This document shows positions 7,833 through 16,844 of a stretch of DNA of 64,000 nt, in pieces (the stretch's first letter is position 1; every line of letters starts with the position of its first letter). A program made the translations under genes and the position numbers. This DNA is from Desulfopila sp. IMCC35006 (GTDB lineage: Bacteria; Desulfobacterota; Desulfobulbia; Desulfobulbales; Desulfocapsaceae). Location of the stretch: contig NZ_SWCM01000007.1 of NCBI RefSeq assembly GCF_005116645.1, forward strand, positions 186,001-250,000. The letters run 5' to 3'. The notes under the pieces are model-generated. The model was not told the DNA's origin. It saw only the letters and a program-made list of their open reading frames with translations, and did no database searches.

Positions 7833-9374
7833 ATGAACATCGGTGGACTCTTGCCGCACCACGCCCGTTATCGTCCTGACCATCCGGCCTTCGTCTGTGG
7901 TGAGGAACGTTTCACCTATAAGATGTTTAATGGTTATGTAAATAAACTGGCTAATGCACTGTTGGCCAGCGGCCTGGTTAAGGGCGATAAATTTGCGACG
8001 GTATTGCCCAACTGCACCCAGCTTATGGCTGCCTACTGGGCGGCAGCTAAGACAGGCCTGGTCATTGTCCCGAGCAGTACCATGCTGAATGAAAGCGGAC
8101 TTTTCACCTTGTTGAAAAATTCCGATACCGCTCTGGTGCTGGCCGACGCGTCTTTTGCCGGAGTCCTGCAGACTATCCGGCAGGATTTGCCGGCAATTGC
8201 CGATGATCGTTATATACTGGTGGGGCTTGAAGGCCAGATGCCGGGCTTTCGCAGTTACCGTGATTTTGTCGACACGGCAAGCGAAGAGAACCCGCCGGAG
8301 GTGCACATCGACGATCATGATATGTACAATATCATGTATTCCAGCGGGACGACAGGGGCCCCAAAAGGGATAGTACATACCCATTATGTGCGGGCTATGT
8401 ACTGCACTATTTTTGCCTCCTCCTGGCGAATGACCCCGGAAAGCGTTGCTCTGCATGCCGGGGCCATTGTCTTTAACGGTGCCATGCTGGACCTGATGCC
8501 CTGGATGTTTCTCGGGGCAAAGTACATTCTGCATAAAAGCTTTAATGCCGAAGCGGTGATAGCCGACATTGAAAAAGAGAAGGTCACCCATGTTGTCATG
8601 GTCCCCGCCCAAATCATCGCCATCCTGAACAGTCCTGCTTTTCATCCGGAAAAACTTGCCTCTCTTGAAATGATTCACAACGTCGGTGCCCCTTTGCTGC
8701 TTGAATATAAACACCGCCTCAATCAATCGCTGCCTGGTCGTTTCTACGAGTTGTACGGGCTTACCGAAGGGTTCATGACTGTGCTGGATAAGCATGATGC
8801 CATACGAAAAGTCGGCTCTGTAGGTGTGCCGGCGCCGTTTATGGAACTGCGTATCCTGGATGTCGATGGGAAGGAGTGCGCCCCCGGAGAAATCGGCGAA
8901 ATCTGCGGCACAAGCCCGGTGATGATGCCCGGTTACTACAAGCAGCCGGAGTTAACCAAAAAAACCATTATTGATGGCTGGCTGCACACCGGGGATGTCG
9001 GCTATGTCGATGAGGATGGTTTCCTGTTTCTGATCGATCGCATTAAAGATCTGATTATTTCAGGAGGAGTGAACGTTTATCCCAAGGACATCGAAGAAGT
9101 TGTGGTGCAGCACCCGGACGTCCGCGATGTGGCGGTAATCGGCGTGCCGGATGAAAAATGGGGTGAGGTTCCCATTGCGGCCGTGGTGCTGGTACCCGAG
9201 GCGAAGGTGACTCCGGCACAATTGATCGAGTGGACCAACTCCAAGGTGGATGCCAAATTTCAGCGCATTCGTGACGTCGTTATCATGGAAGCTTTCCCAA
9301 CCAACGTCGCCGGCAAGATGCTGAAACGTACAATGCGGGAACAGTACAAGGAATCGCTGCGCCTGCGTAAATAA
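7833..9374 (+). CDS. AMP-forming acyl-CoA synthetase (acyl-CoA ligase)
   Basis: 513 residues, typical of the ANL superfamily. It should activate a carboxylic acid with ATP to an acyl-adenylate and then form the CoA thioester in the cytoplasm. Visible motifs: the P-loop YSSGTTGAPKG around residue 169, YGLTEG, the adenylate-binding GWLHTGDVGYVDEDG, the hinge DRIKDLIISGGVNVYP, and the C-terminal AGKMLKRT with the lysine used in adenylation. An AAGGAG-type site precedes the ATG. Chain length and substrate cannot be read from the sequence; the family includes medium/long-chain and aromatic acid ligases. It appears to be a single-gene unit ending at a terminator. Confidence 0.88.
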   Translation: MNIGGLLPHHARYRPDHPAFVCGEERFTYKMFNGYVNKLANALLASGLVKGDKFATVLPNCTQLMAAYWAAAKTGLVIVPSSTMLNESGLFTLLKNSDTALVLADASFAGVLQTIRQDLPAIADDRYILVGLEGQMPGFRSYRDFVDTASEENPPEVHIDDHDMYNIMYSSGTTGAPKGIVHTHYVRAMYCTIFASSWRMTPESVALHAGAIVFNGAMLDLMPWMFLGAKYILHKSFNAEAVIADIEKEKVTHVVMVPAQIIAILNSPAFHPEKLASLEMIHNVGAPLLLEYKHRLNQSLPGRFYELYGLTEGFMTVLDKHDAIRKVGSVGVPAPFMELRILDVDGKECAPGEIGEICGTSPVMMPGYYKQPELTKKTIIDGWLHTGDVGYVDEDGFLFLIDRIKDLIISGGVNVYPKDIEEVVVQHPDVRDVAVIGVPDEKWGEVPIAAVVLVPEAKVTPAQLIEWTNSKVDAKFQRIRDVVIMEAFPTNVAGKMLKRTMREQYKESLRLRK

Positions 9375-9407
9375 GAGCAGCGGGCAAAATCGGTCCATAG
9401 TCCAGCT

Positions 9408-9455
9408 GCAGGCCATGAAAGATTTTTTTTAGATATTTCATGGCCTGCTTGTTTT
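9408..9455. terminator. Bidirectional terminator between acyl-CoA ligase and dienelactone hydrolase genes
   Basis: A perfect 13-bp inverted repeat (GCAGGCCATGAAA at 9408-9420, TTTCATGGCCTGC at 9436-9448) with a T-rich loop is followed by TTGTTTTAT. It lies between two convergent genes and can serve both. Confidence 0.75.
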
Positions 9456-10185
9456 ATAGAGTCTCGCTGAGATATTCGGTGAATCGTTTCCAGGATTTCT
9501 TGTCGGCATCTTCACGGTAGGATGGTGCACCGAAAACGGTAAACGCATGGGGGGCACCGCTATAGGTGATCATTTCGTGCTCGACATGATTTTCTTCAAG
9601 TTCTTTGGCAAGGGCGGCAAACTGGTCCAGAGTAACGGCAGTATCGGCGCTGCCATGCAGGATGAGGAACTTGCCCTTGGCGGTGGAATAATTCTGTCCC
9701 TCCGGGGTGACAAGGCCACCGTGAAAGGCGACAAAACCTTTAAGATCAGCGCCTGACCGGGCCATTTCCAGCACCGCCGCCCCGCCAAAACAGTAGCCGG
9801 CCGCTATTGCATTGCCGGTGTTAAGTCCCTGGGCTTTTGCCGCATCCAGGGCACCATAGAGCAGCTTGCGCAGCTTTTGCCGGTCTTTGTAGAGCTCGCC
9901 GGTATGTTGTTTTTTATCTTCGAGCTTGGTCGGCCGTACTCCAGCGCCGAACAGGTCGGCGGCAAAGACGCTGTAGCCAAGATCGGCAAGCATCTGCGCC
10001 CGTTTAACCTCGTAATCGGTGAGGCCGTCCCAGTCGTGGACAAGAAGGATCATCGGTGCATCGGGTTTGGTCTTGACGAGATATCCTTGGTATGGCTGAC
10101 CATCTACCGAATAGGTGATATTTTCCCCGGCCAGGCTGCTTGTGCTCAAGAAGGTCACAAATAACAATGAGAATAATATACGCAT
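9454..10185 (-). CDS. Secreted dienelactone hydrolase family protein
   Basis: 243 residues of the alpha/beta hydrolase fold with a clear signal peptide (residues 1-19, ending SSLAG), so it acts in the periplasm or outside. The catalytic triad of the dienelactone hydrolase family is visible: Cys132 in GYCFGG, Asp181 in HGSADTAV and His213 in APHAFT. The cysteine nucleophile separates this family from serine hydrolases. The substrate is unknown; many exported members are annotated only by family. It is a monocistronic gene, convergent with the upstream ligase and sharing a terminator with it. Confidence 0.88.
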   Translation of the reverse strand: MRILFSLLFVTFLSTSSLAGENITYSVDGQPYQGYLVKTKPDAPMILLVHDWDGLTDYEVKRAQMLADLGYSVFAADLFGAGVRPTKLEDKKQHTGELYKDRQKLRKLLYGALDAAKAQGLNTGNAIAAGYCFGGAAVLEMARSGADLKGFVAFHGGLVTPEGQNYSTAKGKFLILHGSADTAVTLDQFAALAKELEENHVEHEMITYSGAPHAFTVFGAPSYREDADKKSWKRFTEYLSETL

Positions 10186-10360
10186 GATACATCTCCTCTT
10201 ACTGCTTCTCTCATTGAGAAATTTCGCGGAATAACGGGCATAAGGACAGATCTGCAGGTGCCCGCTGCATGTAGCATAGAAGAATATGTAATGATGGTCA
10301 GGAAATCAATGTCTGAACATCGGCCGGATAAACCCCGGCGCGAGGTCATTGGTGGAGATG

Positions 10361-11299
10361 CTACGTTTTTTTTCGGCGGTGTCGGCGTTCCCGATAATCC
10401 GGTTCGATCTGTAAGGCTTCGACCTCGGTCAGCATCTGCAGGTAAATGGTGTAGCGTGCGGTGTCGATCCCGCCTTGGTCAACAAGCTCGATAACCCTGC
10501 ATTCCGGCTCTTCACGGTGCTTGCAGTCTCTAAATCTGCATGCCTGCCTGCCCGCTTCTTCAAATCCGGGGAAATAGGTCGAGAGCTGTTCGGCGGAGAT
10601 GTCCACCAGGCCAAAGTCATTGAATCCCGGGGAATCGATTAACTCTCCGCCATCGCTGAGAAGATGGAGGGTGGAGACGGTAGTGGTGTTTCTCCCTCGT
10701 TTTTTTGTTTCGCTTATCTCCCCGGTGGTCAGGTTGATTTTCGGCAGGAGAGCATTGAGAATCGAACTTTTGCCAACCCCTGTCGGGCCAACGAAGACCC
10801 CTCTGTGCCCCTCGCTGAAGAAAGTGACGAGAGGTTCAAGGCCCGTACCGTGTTCGGCACTCATGGTAAATATCTTCAGTGATTTCTTATAAACCGATTC
10901 GATCGCCGCCAGATAATCAGCAGAGCAGGGGAGATCCGATTTATTGACGATCAACACGGGGCGAAGATGAGCGGCCCGGGCGGACACGATAGCCCGATCA
11001 ATAAATCCGGGAGGCGGCAAAGGTTCACAGGAAACGACAATACACAGCACATCAAGGTTGGCACCGACAATGTGTCGTCCCCCCCGGGCATCCATGCGGG
11101 ACAGCTCGGAAGAACGTTCGAGCCGGGTCAGCACTTCCTCTTTTATAACCACCTTGTCGCCGACCACGTGACCTGAGTTTCGTTTCACCCGGATCATACT
11201 GCGGGTATTATCCTCGGCAAACAGGACATCGACCGCCACGCCGTAATGAGCCACGATGACCCCTTCTCTGTTGTCTGCCGGTACGTGCTTTTTTTTCAA
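10361..11299 (-). CDS. rsgA: Small ribosomal subunit biogenesis GTPase RsgA
   Basis: 312 residues. The circularly permuted GTPase order is plain: NKSD (G4, 119-122) comes before GPTGVGKS (G1, 171-178) and DSPG (G3, 222-225). An OB-fold-like N-terminal region precedes it and a zinc-binding C-terminal site follows (Cys254, Cys259, His261, Cys267). RsgA checks and releases factors from the late 30S subunit. The C-terminus ends in a basic tail. Transcribed alone; about 175 bases separate it from the dienelactone hydrolase gene, with no obvious feature. Confidence 0.95.
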   Translation of the reverse strand: MKKKHVPADNREGVIVAHYGVAVDVLFAEDNTRSMIRVKRNSGHVVGDKVVIKEEVLTRLERSSELSRMDARGGRHIVGANLDVLCIVVSCEPLPPPGFIDRAIVSARAAHLRPVLIVNKSDLPCSADYLAAIESVYKKSLKIFTMSAEHGTGLEPLVTFFSEGHRGVFVGPTGVGKSSILNALLPKINLTTGEISETKKRGRNTTTVSTLHLLSDGGELIDSPGFNDFGLVDISAEQLSTYFPGFEEAGRQACRFRDCKHREEPECRVIELVDQGGIDTARYTIYLQMLTEVEALQIEPDYRERRHRRKKT

Positions 11300-11328
11300 G
11301 AGTCTCCTCTGTCTACAATTTCCGAAAA

Positions 11329-11964
11329 TTATTTTTCAGTGGCTATTTTAAAACCGATAAACAACAGAACCGAGCCGGTACAGCTGTCGAAGACCCGATT
11401 TACCCCGGGGCGCTGCAGCCACTTTCTGGCTTTGTTTACCATGGCGGCGAGAATGCATTGATACAGCATGGCGATGGTAAAATGGATACCGGCCACCAGC
11501 AGAGACTGAAATAATGGTGGTTCGGCCGGATTGATAAACTGGGGCAGGAACGCCATGTAGAAAATCACTGTTTTGGGATTGAGGACATTGGATAGAAAGC
11601 CTTCCCGGAGCGACCGGGCCAAGCGAAAGCTGTCCTGTCTGGCGGCAACCTTGCCATCAAATATATTTTGCCGCCCGCCGACCGCTCTTTTCCAGCTGCA
11701 AACTCCCAACCATATTAAATAGGCCGCCCCGGCAAATTTAAGGGCAGAAAAAGCCCACGCCGTATGCAGCAGGATGATCGATATACCGAGCGCTGAAACG
11801 GTTGCGTGCACGAATAAGCCGCTGCAGATGCCAAGCGAACTCACCGCCCCATCAAGCCAGCCGCCGCGGGCACTGTTTCTGATGATCAGCATGGTGTCCA
11901 CTCCCGGAGTCAGGGTCAAGAGGGTCACAGCGATGAGACAGGTAATAAATGTTTGTGCATCCAT
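11329..11964 (-). CDS. LysE/RhtB-family amino acid exporter
   Basis: 211 residues with about six membrane helices. The family signatures are present: near the N-terminus TLTPGVDTMLIIRNS, and later GFLSNVLNPKTVIFYMAFLPQF. Members export basic amino acids, homoserine lactone, threonine or similar solutes; the substrate here is not readable. I chose the ATG at 11964 because GGAGC lies just upstream and the family normally begins here; the open frame extends 31 codons further without a family match. It ends 29 bases before the rsgA start on the same strand, so the two could be co-transcribed. Confidence 0.85.
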   Translation of the reverse strand: MDAQTFITCLIAVTLLTLTPGVDTMLIIRNSARGGWLDGAVSSLGICSGLFVHATVSALGISIILLHTAWAFSALKFAGAAYLIWLGVCSWKRAVGGRQNIFDGKVAARQDSFRLARSLREGFLSNVLNPKTVIFYMAFLPQFINPAEPPLFQSLLVAGIHFTIAMLYQCILAAMVNKARKWLQRPGVNRVFDSCTGSVLLFIGFKIATEK

Positions 11965-12153
11965 GATTGCTCCGATTGTTCTTCTGCCGCGTATTTCATC
12001 TCGGTAATATACAGTTTTTTGTTGTATTCGTATGGATATTTTATAAGAAGCAATCATTTTTTAAGAGCAGCAGCGGACATACTGCCAGGTGATGGCTATA
12101 CTGTTCTGTTATTAATTGTCGACAGAATATTAACCTTCAGCAAAGGAGCAGCT

Positions 12154-12687
12154 ATGTTTCTCGATCTTTTACGTTCAAGAAGAAGTGTCAGGCAGTTTGA
12201 TAGCAAACCGGTTGAAAAAGACAAGATCGATCTGCTTATCGAGGCAATGCTTCGTGCACCATCGTCGAGAAGTTTGAATCCATGGGAATTTGTGGTGATT
12301 CGCGACCCCGGAACCCTGAGTGATCTTGCCCAGGCCAAACCCCATGGTGCCTCGTTTATAAAAAATGCACCACTGGCAATAGTGGTGTGCGGCGATGCCG
12401 ATAAAAGCGATGTCTGGGTTGAGGACTGTTCGATTGCCGCCCTTATCGGCCATCTGACCGCAGCGGATCTTGGTCTGGGGAGCTGCTGGGTGCAGCTTCG
12501 AAAGCGCGATCATGACGACCAGACGACCTCGGATCAATATGTCAAAAAACTTCTCGGTCTTGCTGAAAACATAATGGTTGAGGCGGTTCTTGCCATTGGC
12601 TACCCCAAAGAAGACAAGCCCGGCCATGCTGAATCGTCGCTGCTCTATGACAAAGTAAGTTATGAAAAATATGGTCAAAAACAATAA
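12154..12687 (+). CDS. Nitroreductase family flavoprotein
   Basis: 177 residues. It begins MFLDLLRSRRSVRQFDSKPV, the usual FMN-binding N-terminus of nitroreductases (RRSVRxF), followed by PSSRSLNPWEFVVI, where the family has the PSxxNxQPW motif. The start is fixed by AAAGGAG upstream of 12154. Such proteins use NAD(P)H to reduce nitro compounds, quinones or flavins, and the physiological substrate is open. It lies 63 bases upstream of aceE on the same strand and might be read together with it. Confidence 0.87.
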   Translation: MFLDLLRSRRSVRQFDSKPVEKDKIDLLIEAMLRAPSSRSLNPWEFVVIRDPGTLSDLAQAKPHGASFIKNAPLAIVVCGDADKSDVWVEDCSIAALIGHLTAADLGLGSCWVQLRKRDHDDQTTSDQYVKKLLGLAENIMVEAVLAIGYPKEDKPGHAESSLLYDKVSYEKYGQKQ

Positions 12688-12750
12688 GCAGCAAAGTGTT
12701 GGCCAGAGCGATAACAATAGAATGTTTGAAGAAATATCGAGAGGTAGGCA

Positions 12751-15408
12751 ATGAGTTCGTATTTTAAGGACCAGGATCCTGAAGAGACCCAGGATTGGAT
12801 CGACTCCATCAAAGGTGTAATACAACAGGAAGGCGGCGAAAAGGCGGACTATCTCCTCTGCCGTCTGACTGACATTGCCAGAACCCTTGGCGTGTCGACC
12901 TCGCCCGGGCTGCTGACGCCTTACTGCAATACCATCCTCCCGGAACACGAAGATCACATGCCGGACGACTCCTTAATCGCCAGAAATGTCGCTGCCTATG
13001 TGCGCTGGAACGCCATGGCCATGGTGGCAAAAGCCAACAAGGACGGCAAGGGCTTGGGTGGTCATATTTCAACCTATGCCTCGGTCGCCATCATGTACGA
13101 AGTTGGCTTTAACTGGTTTTTCCGCGGTCCGGATGCTGCCCATGGCGCTGATATGATTTATTTCCAGGGGCACAGTTCACCCGGCGTCTATGCTCGTGCC
13201 TTTGTCGAGGGCCGACTGGATGAAGAAAACCTGAAAAATTTTCGCCAGGAGGTGGGCGGCCACGGTCTCTCGTCCTATCCGCATCCCTGGTTGATGCCGG
13301 ACTTCTGGCAGTTCCCTACCGTCTCGATGGGTCTTGGTCCGATGGCCGCCATCTATCAGGCCCGGTTCATGAGATATATGGACAGTCGTGGTCTGAAAAA
13401 AGCCGGCGATAGAAAGGTATGGGTTTTTATGGGGGACGGCGAATCCGACGAGCCGGAGTCGCTGGGGGCAATTTCCCTGGCTGCCCGGGAAAATCTGGAC
13501 AATCTCATCTTTGTGGTCAACTGCAATCTGCAGCGCCTTGACGGGCCGGTGCGGGGCAACGGCAAGATCATTCAGGAGCTGGAAGGCCGCTTCCGGGGAG
13601 CCGGCTGGCATGTTATCAAGCTGATCTGGGGCAGCGAGTGGGATGTTATTTTACAGCGTGATACGGAAGGTCTGCTCCTGAAAAAGTTTGGCGCCATGGT
13701 CGATGGCGACTTTCAGACCATTCGGGCGCGTGGTCCTGAATATCTGCGGGAAAAGGTGTTCGGCGACGATCCCCGGCTGATGGCCCTGGTTGAAGATTTC
13801 AGCGACAGCGAACTCTGGCAGGTGACCCGGGGCGGTCATGATCCCCGCAAGGTGTATGCCGCCTATTCGGCAGCCATGCAGGTTAAGGGCAAACCCACTG
13901 TTATCCTGGCCAAGACGATTAAAGGCTTCGGCATGGGCCAGGCAGGGGAGTCGGTTATGGTCGCCCATAATGTCAAGAAGATGGACCTCGATTCTTTGAA
14001 AACATTCCGGGACAAATTTCATGTCCCGCTGGAAGACAATCAGCTGGCCGACCTTCCGTTCATCCGGCCGCCGGCGGGCAGCCCGGAGGATGTGTTTCTC
14101 AAGGAACATCGACAGGCACTGGGAGGGCCGGTTCCGCATCGGGACATCGTCTTCCATTCCCTGGCTATGCCGCAACCGGACATGTACAGCGCCCTGCTCA
14201 AGTCGTCAAAAGAGCGGGAGCTGTCGACGACCATGGCTTTCGTCCGGTTGCTTGGGGCATTGGTAAAGGATAAAGACGTCGGCAAGCATATCGTCCCGAT
14301 TATTCCCGATGAAGCCCGGACCTTCGGCATGGAGGGACTGTTTCGCCAGCTGGGCATCTATGCGCCTACCGGGCAGCTCTATGAGCCGCAGGATGCCGAG
14401 ACATTTTCCTGGTATAAAGAGGACCCGCAGGGGCAGATTCTGGAAGAGGGAATTACCGAGGCCGGGGCGATCTCGTCATGGCTGGCTGCGGCGACCGCCC
14501 ATGTTAATTACGGGATACCGATGATCCCCTTTTATATCTTTTATTCGATGTTCGGCTTTCAGCGGATCGGTGATCAGCTCTGGGCGGCAGGGGACAGCCG
14601 GGCGAAAGGTTTTCTCCTGGGGGCCACCGCCGGACGTACCACCTTGAACGGGGAAGGTTTGCAGCATCAGGATGGTCAGGGTTTGCTTTTCGCCTCGGCC
14701 TTTCCGTCCTGTATAGCCTATGACCCCACCTTCAGTTATGAGGTCGCCGTACTCATCCGGAAAGGAATTGAGCGGATGTTTCAAGACGGGGAGGATGTCT
14801 TTTATTATATTTCGCTGTTAAACGAGAATTACTCGCATCCGGAGATGCCCGAAGGCGTGGAAGAAGGCATCCATCAGGGGATGTACCTTCTGCAAAAAGG
14901 CGAAGGGCAGGGAATGCGAGTGCAGCTGATGGGCTCCGGTTCCATCCTGCGCGAAGTGATTGCCGCCGCCGACCTGCTGCAGGAAGATTTTGCAGTAGCA
15001 GCAGATGTCTGGTCAATTCTCGGCGTCAATCAGCTGCACCGGGAAGGCACAGTCATCGAGGACTGGAACCGCACTCATCCGGAGCAGCCGAAAAAGAGAA
15101 GCTACGTCGAGGCGCAGCTGGAAGGGCACGAAGGGCCGGTCGTCATCAGCACCGACTACGTGCAGGCTTATGCGGAGCAATTGCGTCGCTTTATTCACCG
15201 GCCGCTTACCGTTCTTGGTACGGACGGCTATGGCAGAAGCGATTCCCGCGAGGTGCTGCGCCGCTTTTTCAAGGTGGACAGATACCATGTTGCCGTCGCC
15301 GCTCTCAGCAGCCTGGCAGATGACGGTAAAATCCCTTACACTACGGTCAGCGACGCCTTGAAAAAATACGACATAAATCCGGAAGAGCCGCACGCACTTA
15401 ACAGATAG
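12751..15408 (+). CDS. aceE: Pyruvate dehydrogenase E1 component, homodimeric type
   Basis: 885 residues, nearly identical in length to the E. coli AceE family (887). It decarboxylates pyruvate with thiamine diphosphate and transfers acetyl to the E2 lipoyl group. The TPP motif GDGESDEPES...NCN is visible around residue 230. Other family landmarks are GHISTYAS and YIFYSMFGFQRIGDQ. An AGAGGTAGG site precedes the start. It is the first gene of aceE-aceF-lpd. The homodimeric E1 is typical of Gammaproteobacteria and some others, in place of the alpha/beta E1 or the ferredoxin oxidoreductase expected in many anaerobes. Confidence 0.96.
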   Translation: MSSYFKDQDPEETQDWIDSIKGVIQQEGGEKADYLLCRLTDIARTLGVSTSPGLLTPYCNTILPEHEDHMPDDSLIARNVAAYVRWNAMAMVAKANKDGKGLGGHISTYASVAIMYEVGFNWFFRGPDAAHGADMIYFQGHSSPGVYARAFVEGRLDEENLKNFRQEVGGHGLSSYPHPWLMPDFWQFPTVSMGLGPMAAIYQARFMRYMDSRGLKKAGDRKVWVFMGDGESDEPESLGAISLAARENLDNLIFVVNCNLQRLDGPVRGNGKIIQELEGRFRGAGWHVIKLIWGSEWDVILQRDTEGLLLKKFGAMVDGDFQTIRARGPEYLREKVFGDDPRLMALVEDFSDSELWQVTRGGHDPRKVYAAYSAAMQVKGKPTVILAKTIKGFGMGQAGESVMVAHNVKKMDLDSLKTFRDKFHVPLEDNQLADLPFIRPPAGSPEDVFLKEHRQALGGPVPHRDIVFHSLAMPQPDMYSALLKSSKERELSTTMAFVRLLGALVKDKDVGKHIVPIIPDEARTFGMEGLFRQLGIYAPTGQLYEPQDAETFSWYKEDPQGQILEEGITEAGAISSWLAAATAHVNYGIPMIPFYIFYSMFGFQRIGDQLWAAGDSRAKGFLLGATAGRTTLNGEGLQHQDGQGLLFASAFPSCIAYDPTFSYEVAVLIRKGIERMFQDGEDVFYYISLLNENYSHPEMPEGVEEGIHQGMYLLQKGEGQGMRVQLMGSGSILREVIAAADLLQEDFAVAADVWSILGVNQLHREGTVIEDWNRTHPEQPKKRSYVEAQLEGHEGPVVISTDYVQAYAEQLRRFIHRPLTVLGTDGYGRSDSREVLRRFFKVDRYHVAVAALSSLADDGKIPYTTVSDALKKYDINPEEPHALNR

Positions 15409-15421
15409 AGGAGAGATCTAA

Positions 15422-16741
15422 ATGACCATCGAGAAAATTACTATTCCCGATTTTGGTGAGGTACAGAAAATTACCGTGGTCGAGGTGTTCATTTCCGCGG
15501 GCGATTCGGTAGAAGAGGAGGCCTCTCTTATTGCTTTGGAAAGCGAGAAGGCGGTAATGGATATTCCATCGCCTTTTGCCGGGGTTATTACTGAAGTTCT
15601 GGTCAAAGAAGAGGACGTGGTCGGCAGTGGCGATGTCATCGCTCTCATTGACACAGGTGCAGCGGCGGCGACTGCGACATCGGATGACGATGGGGAAAAA
15701 CAGCGCGAACAGGCGGTGCAAAGCACTGCAGAAAAGGAAGAGGAGCCTCTGGCAGCTAAACGGGTATCTGAACAACAAGCTGCTGCGACCGCTGAAAAGG
15801 CGGCCGGCGAAACCGACAAAAAGCAACAGCCAGCTCTGCCGGAAAAAGAGCGGCCGAAAGAGCAGGTGTTTCATGCGACGCCCTCGGTACGGGCCCTGGC
15901 CAGAGAAAAGCAGATCGATCTGGCCAAACTAATTGGTTCGGGACCGAATGAGCGTATCTTAAGAGAAGATATCCTGGCAGCAGAGCGGCAGACGAAAACA
16001 GCTCTTTCACCCCAGGAACCGCCCCTGGAAGATTTCACCAAATACGGCGAGATTGAAGAGGTGGCGCTTGGGCGCATCCAGAAGATTTCGGGGCCACAGC
16101 TGCACCGGAGCTGGATTACCATCCCCCATGTCACCCATTTCGATGAGGCTGATATTACCGAACTGGAACGGTTCAGAAAAGAGCTGAATGAGAGTCTGCG
16201 GGAAGACGAGCCCGCGTATAGCCCCCTGGTATTCGTTACCAAGGTGGTTGCCGCAACGCTGAGGGAATTCCCGCTCTTTAACAGTTCCCTGGTGCCGGGG
16301 GGCGAGAAAGTGATTTTGAAAAAATACTACCATCTTGCCATCGCCGTTGATACGCCGAAAGGGCTGGTGGTTCCGGTGGTGAAAAATGCCGACCGGCGTG
16401 GAGTAAGAGAAATTGCCGCCGAATTAAAGCGCCTCAGCACCAGCGCCAGGGCGGGCAAGCTGGCTATCCCGGATATTCAAGGAGCTACGTTCACCATCTC
16501 GAGTCTCGGCGGTATCGGCGGAACCGGTTTCACCCCTATTATCAACAGTCCGCAGGTGGCTATCCTCGGCCTGTCACGAAGTTACATGAAGCCGGTCTGG
16601 GACGGCGAGCAGTTTGTGCCGCGTCTCACCCTGCCGTTTTCCGTTTCCTACGACCACAGAATCATCGACGGGGCGGAAGCAGCCAGGTTTTGCAAGGCGT
16701 TGCGAATGAAGATTGAAGACCTCAAACGAGCCTTATTATAA
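15422..16741 (+). CDS. aceF: Dihydrolipoamide acetyltransferase (E2) of pyruvate dehydrogenase
   Basis: 439 residues. Domain order: one lipoyl domain (1-75, lipoylated Lys43 in LESEKAVMD), a long Ala/Glu/Lys-rich linker (about 80-150), a peripheral-subunit binding domain (HATPSVRALAREK...), and the catalytic chloramphenicol-acetyltransferase-like domain with SYDHRIIDGAEAARF near the end. It carries acetyl groups from E1 to CoA and forms the core of the complex. The single lipoyl domain is fewer than the three of E. coli. It starts 13 bases after aceE with GGAGAG as ribosome site. Confidence 0.95.
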   Translation: MTIEKITIPDFGEVQKITVVEVFISAGDSVEEEASLIALESEKAVMDIPSPFAGVITEVLVKEEDVVGSGDVIALIDTGAAAATATSDDDGEKQREQAVQSTAEKEEEPLAAKRVSEQQAAATAEKAAGETDKKQQPALPEKERPKEQVFHATPSVRALAREKQIDLAKLIGSGPNERILREDILAAERQTKTALSPQEPPLEDFTKYGEIEEVALGRIQKISGPQLHRSWITIPHVTHFDEADITELERFRKELNESLREDEPAYSPLVFVTKVVAATLREFPLFNSSLVPGGEKVILKKYYHLAIAVDTPKGLVVPVVKNADRRGVREIAAELKRLSTSARAGKLAIPDIQGATFTISSLGGIGGTGFTPIINSPQVAILGLSRSYMKPVWDGEQFVPRLTLPFSVSYDHRIIDGAEAARFCKALRMKIEDLKRALL

Positions 16742-16844
16742 CCCCGGAACATGAAAGAGAAGTCGGGCTAACTGTCTTTATGAAATTATTTCTGCTTTGC
16801 TGAGCAGGCAGGAAGGGGATTTCCAAGGTACTAAGGAGTAGTGT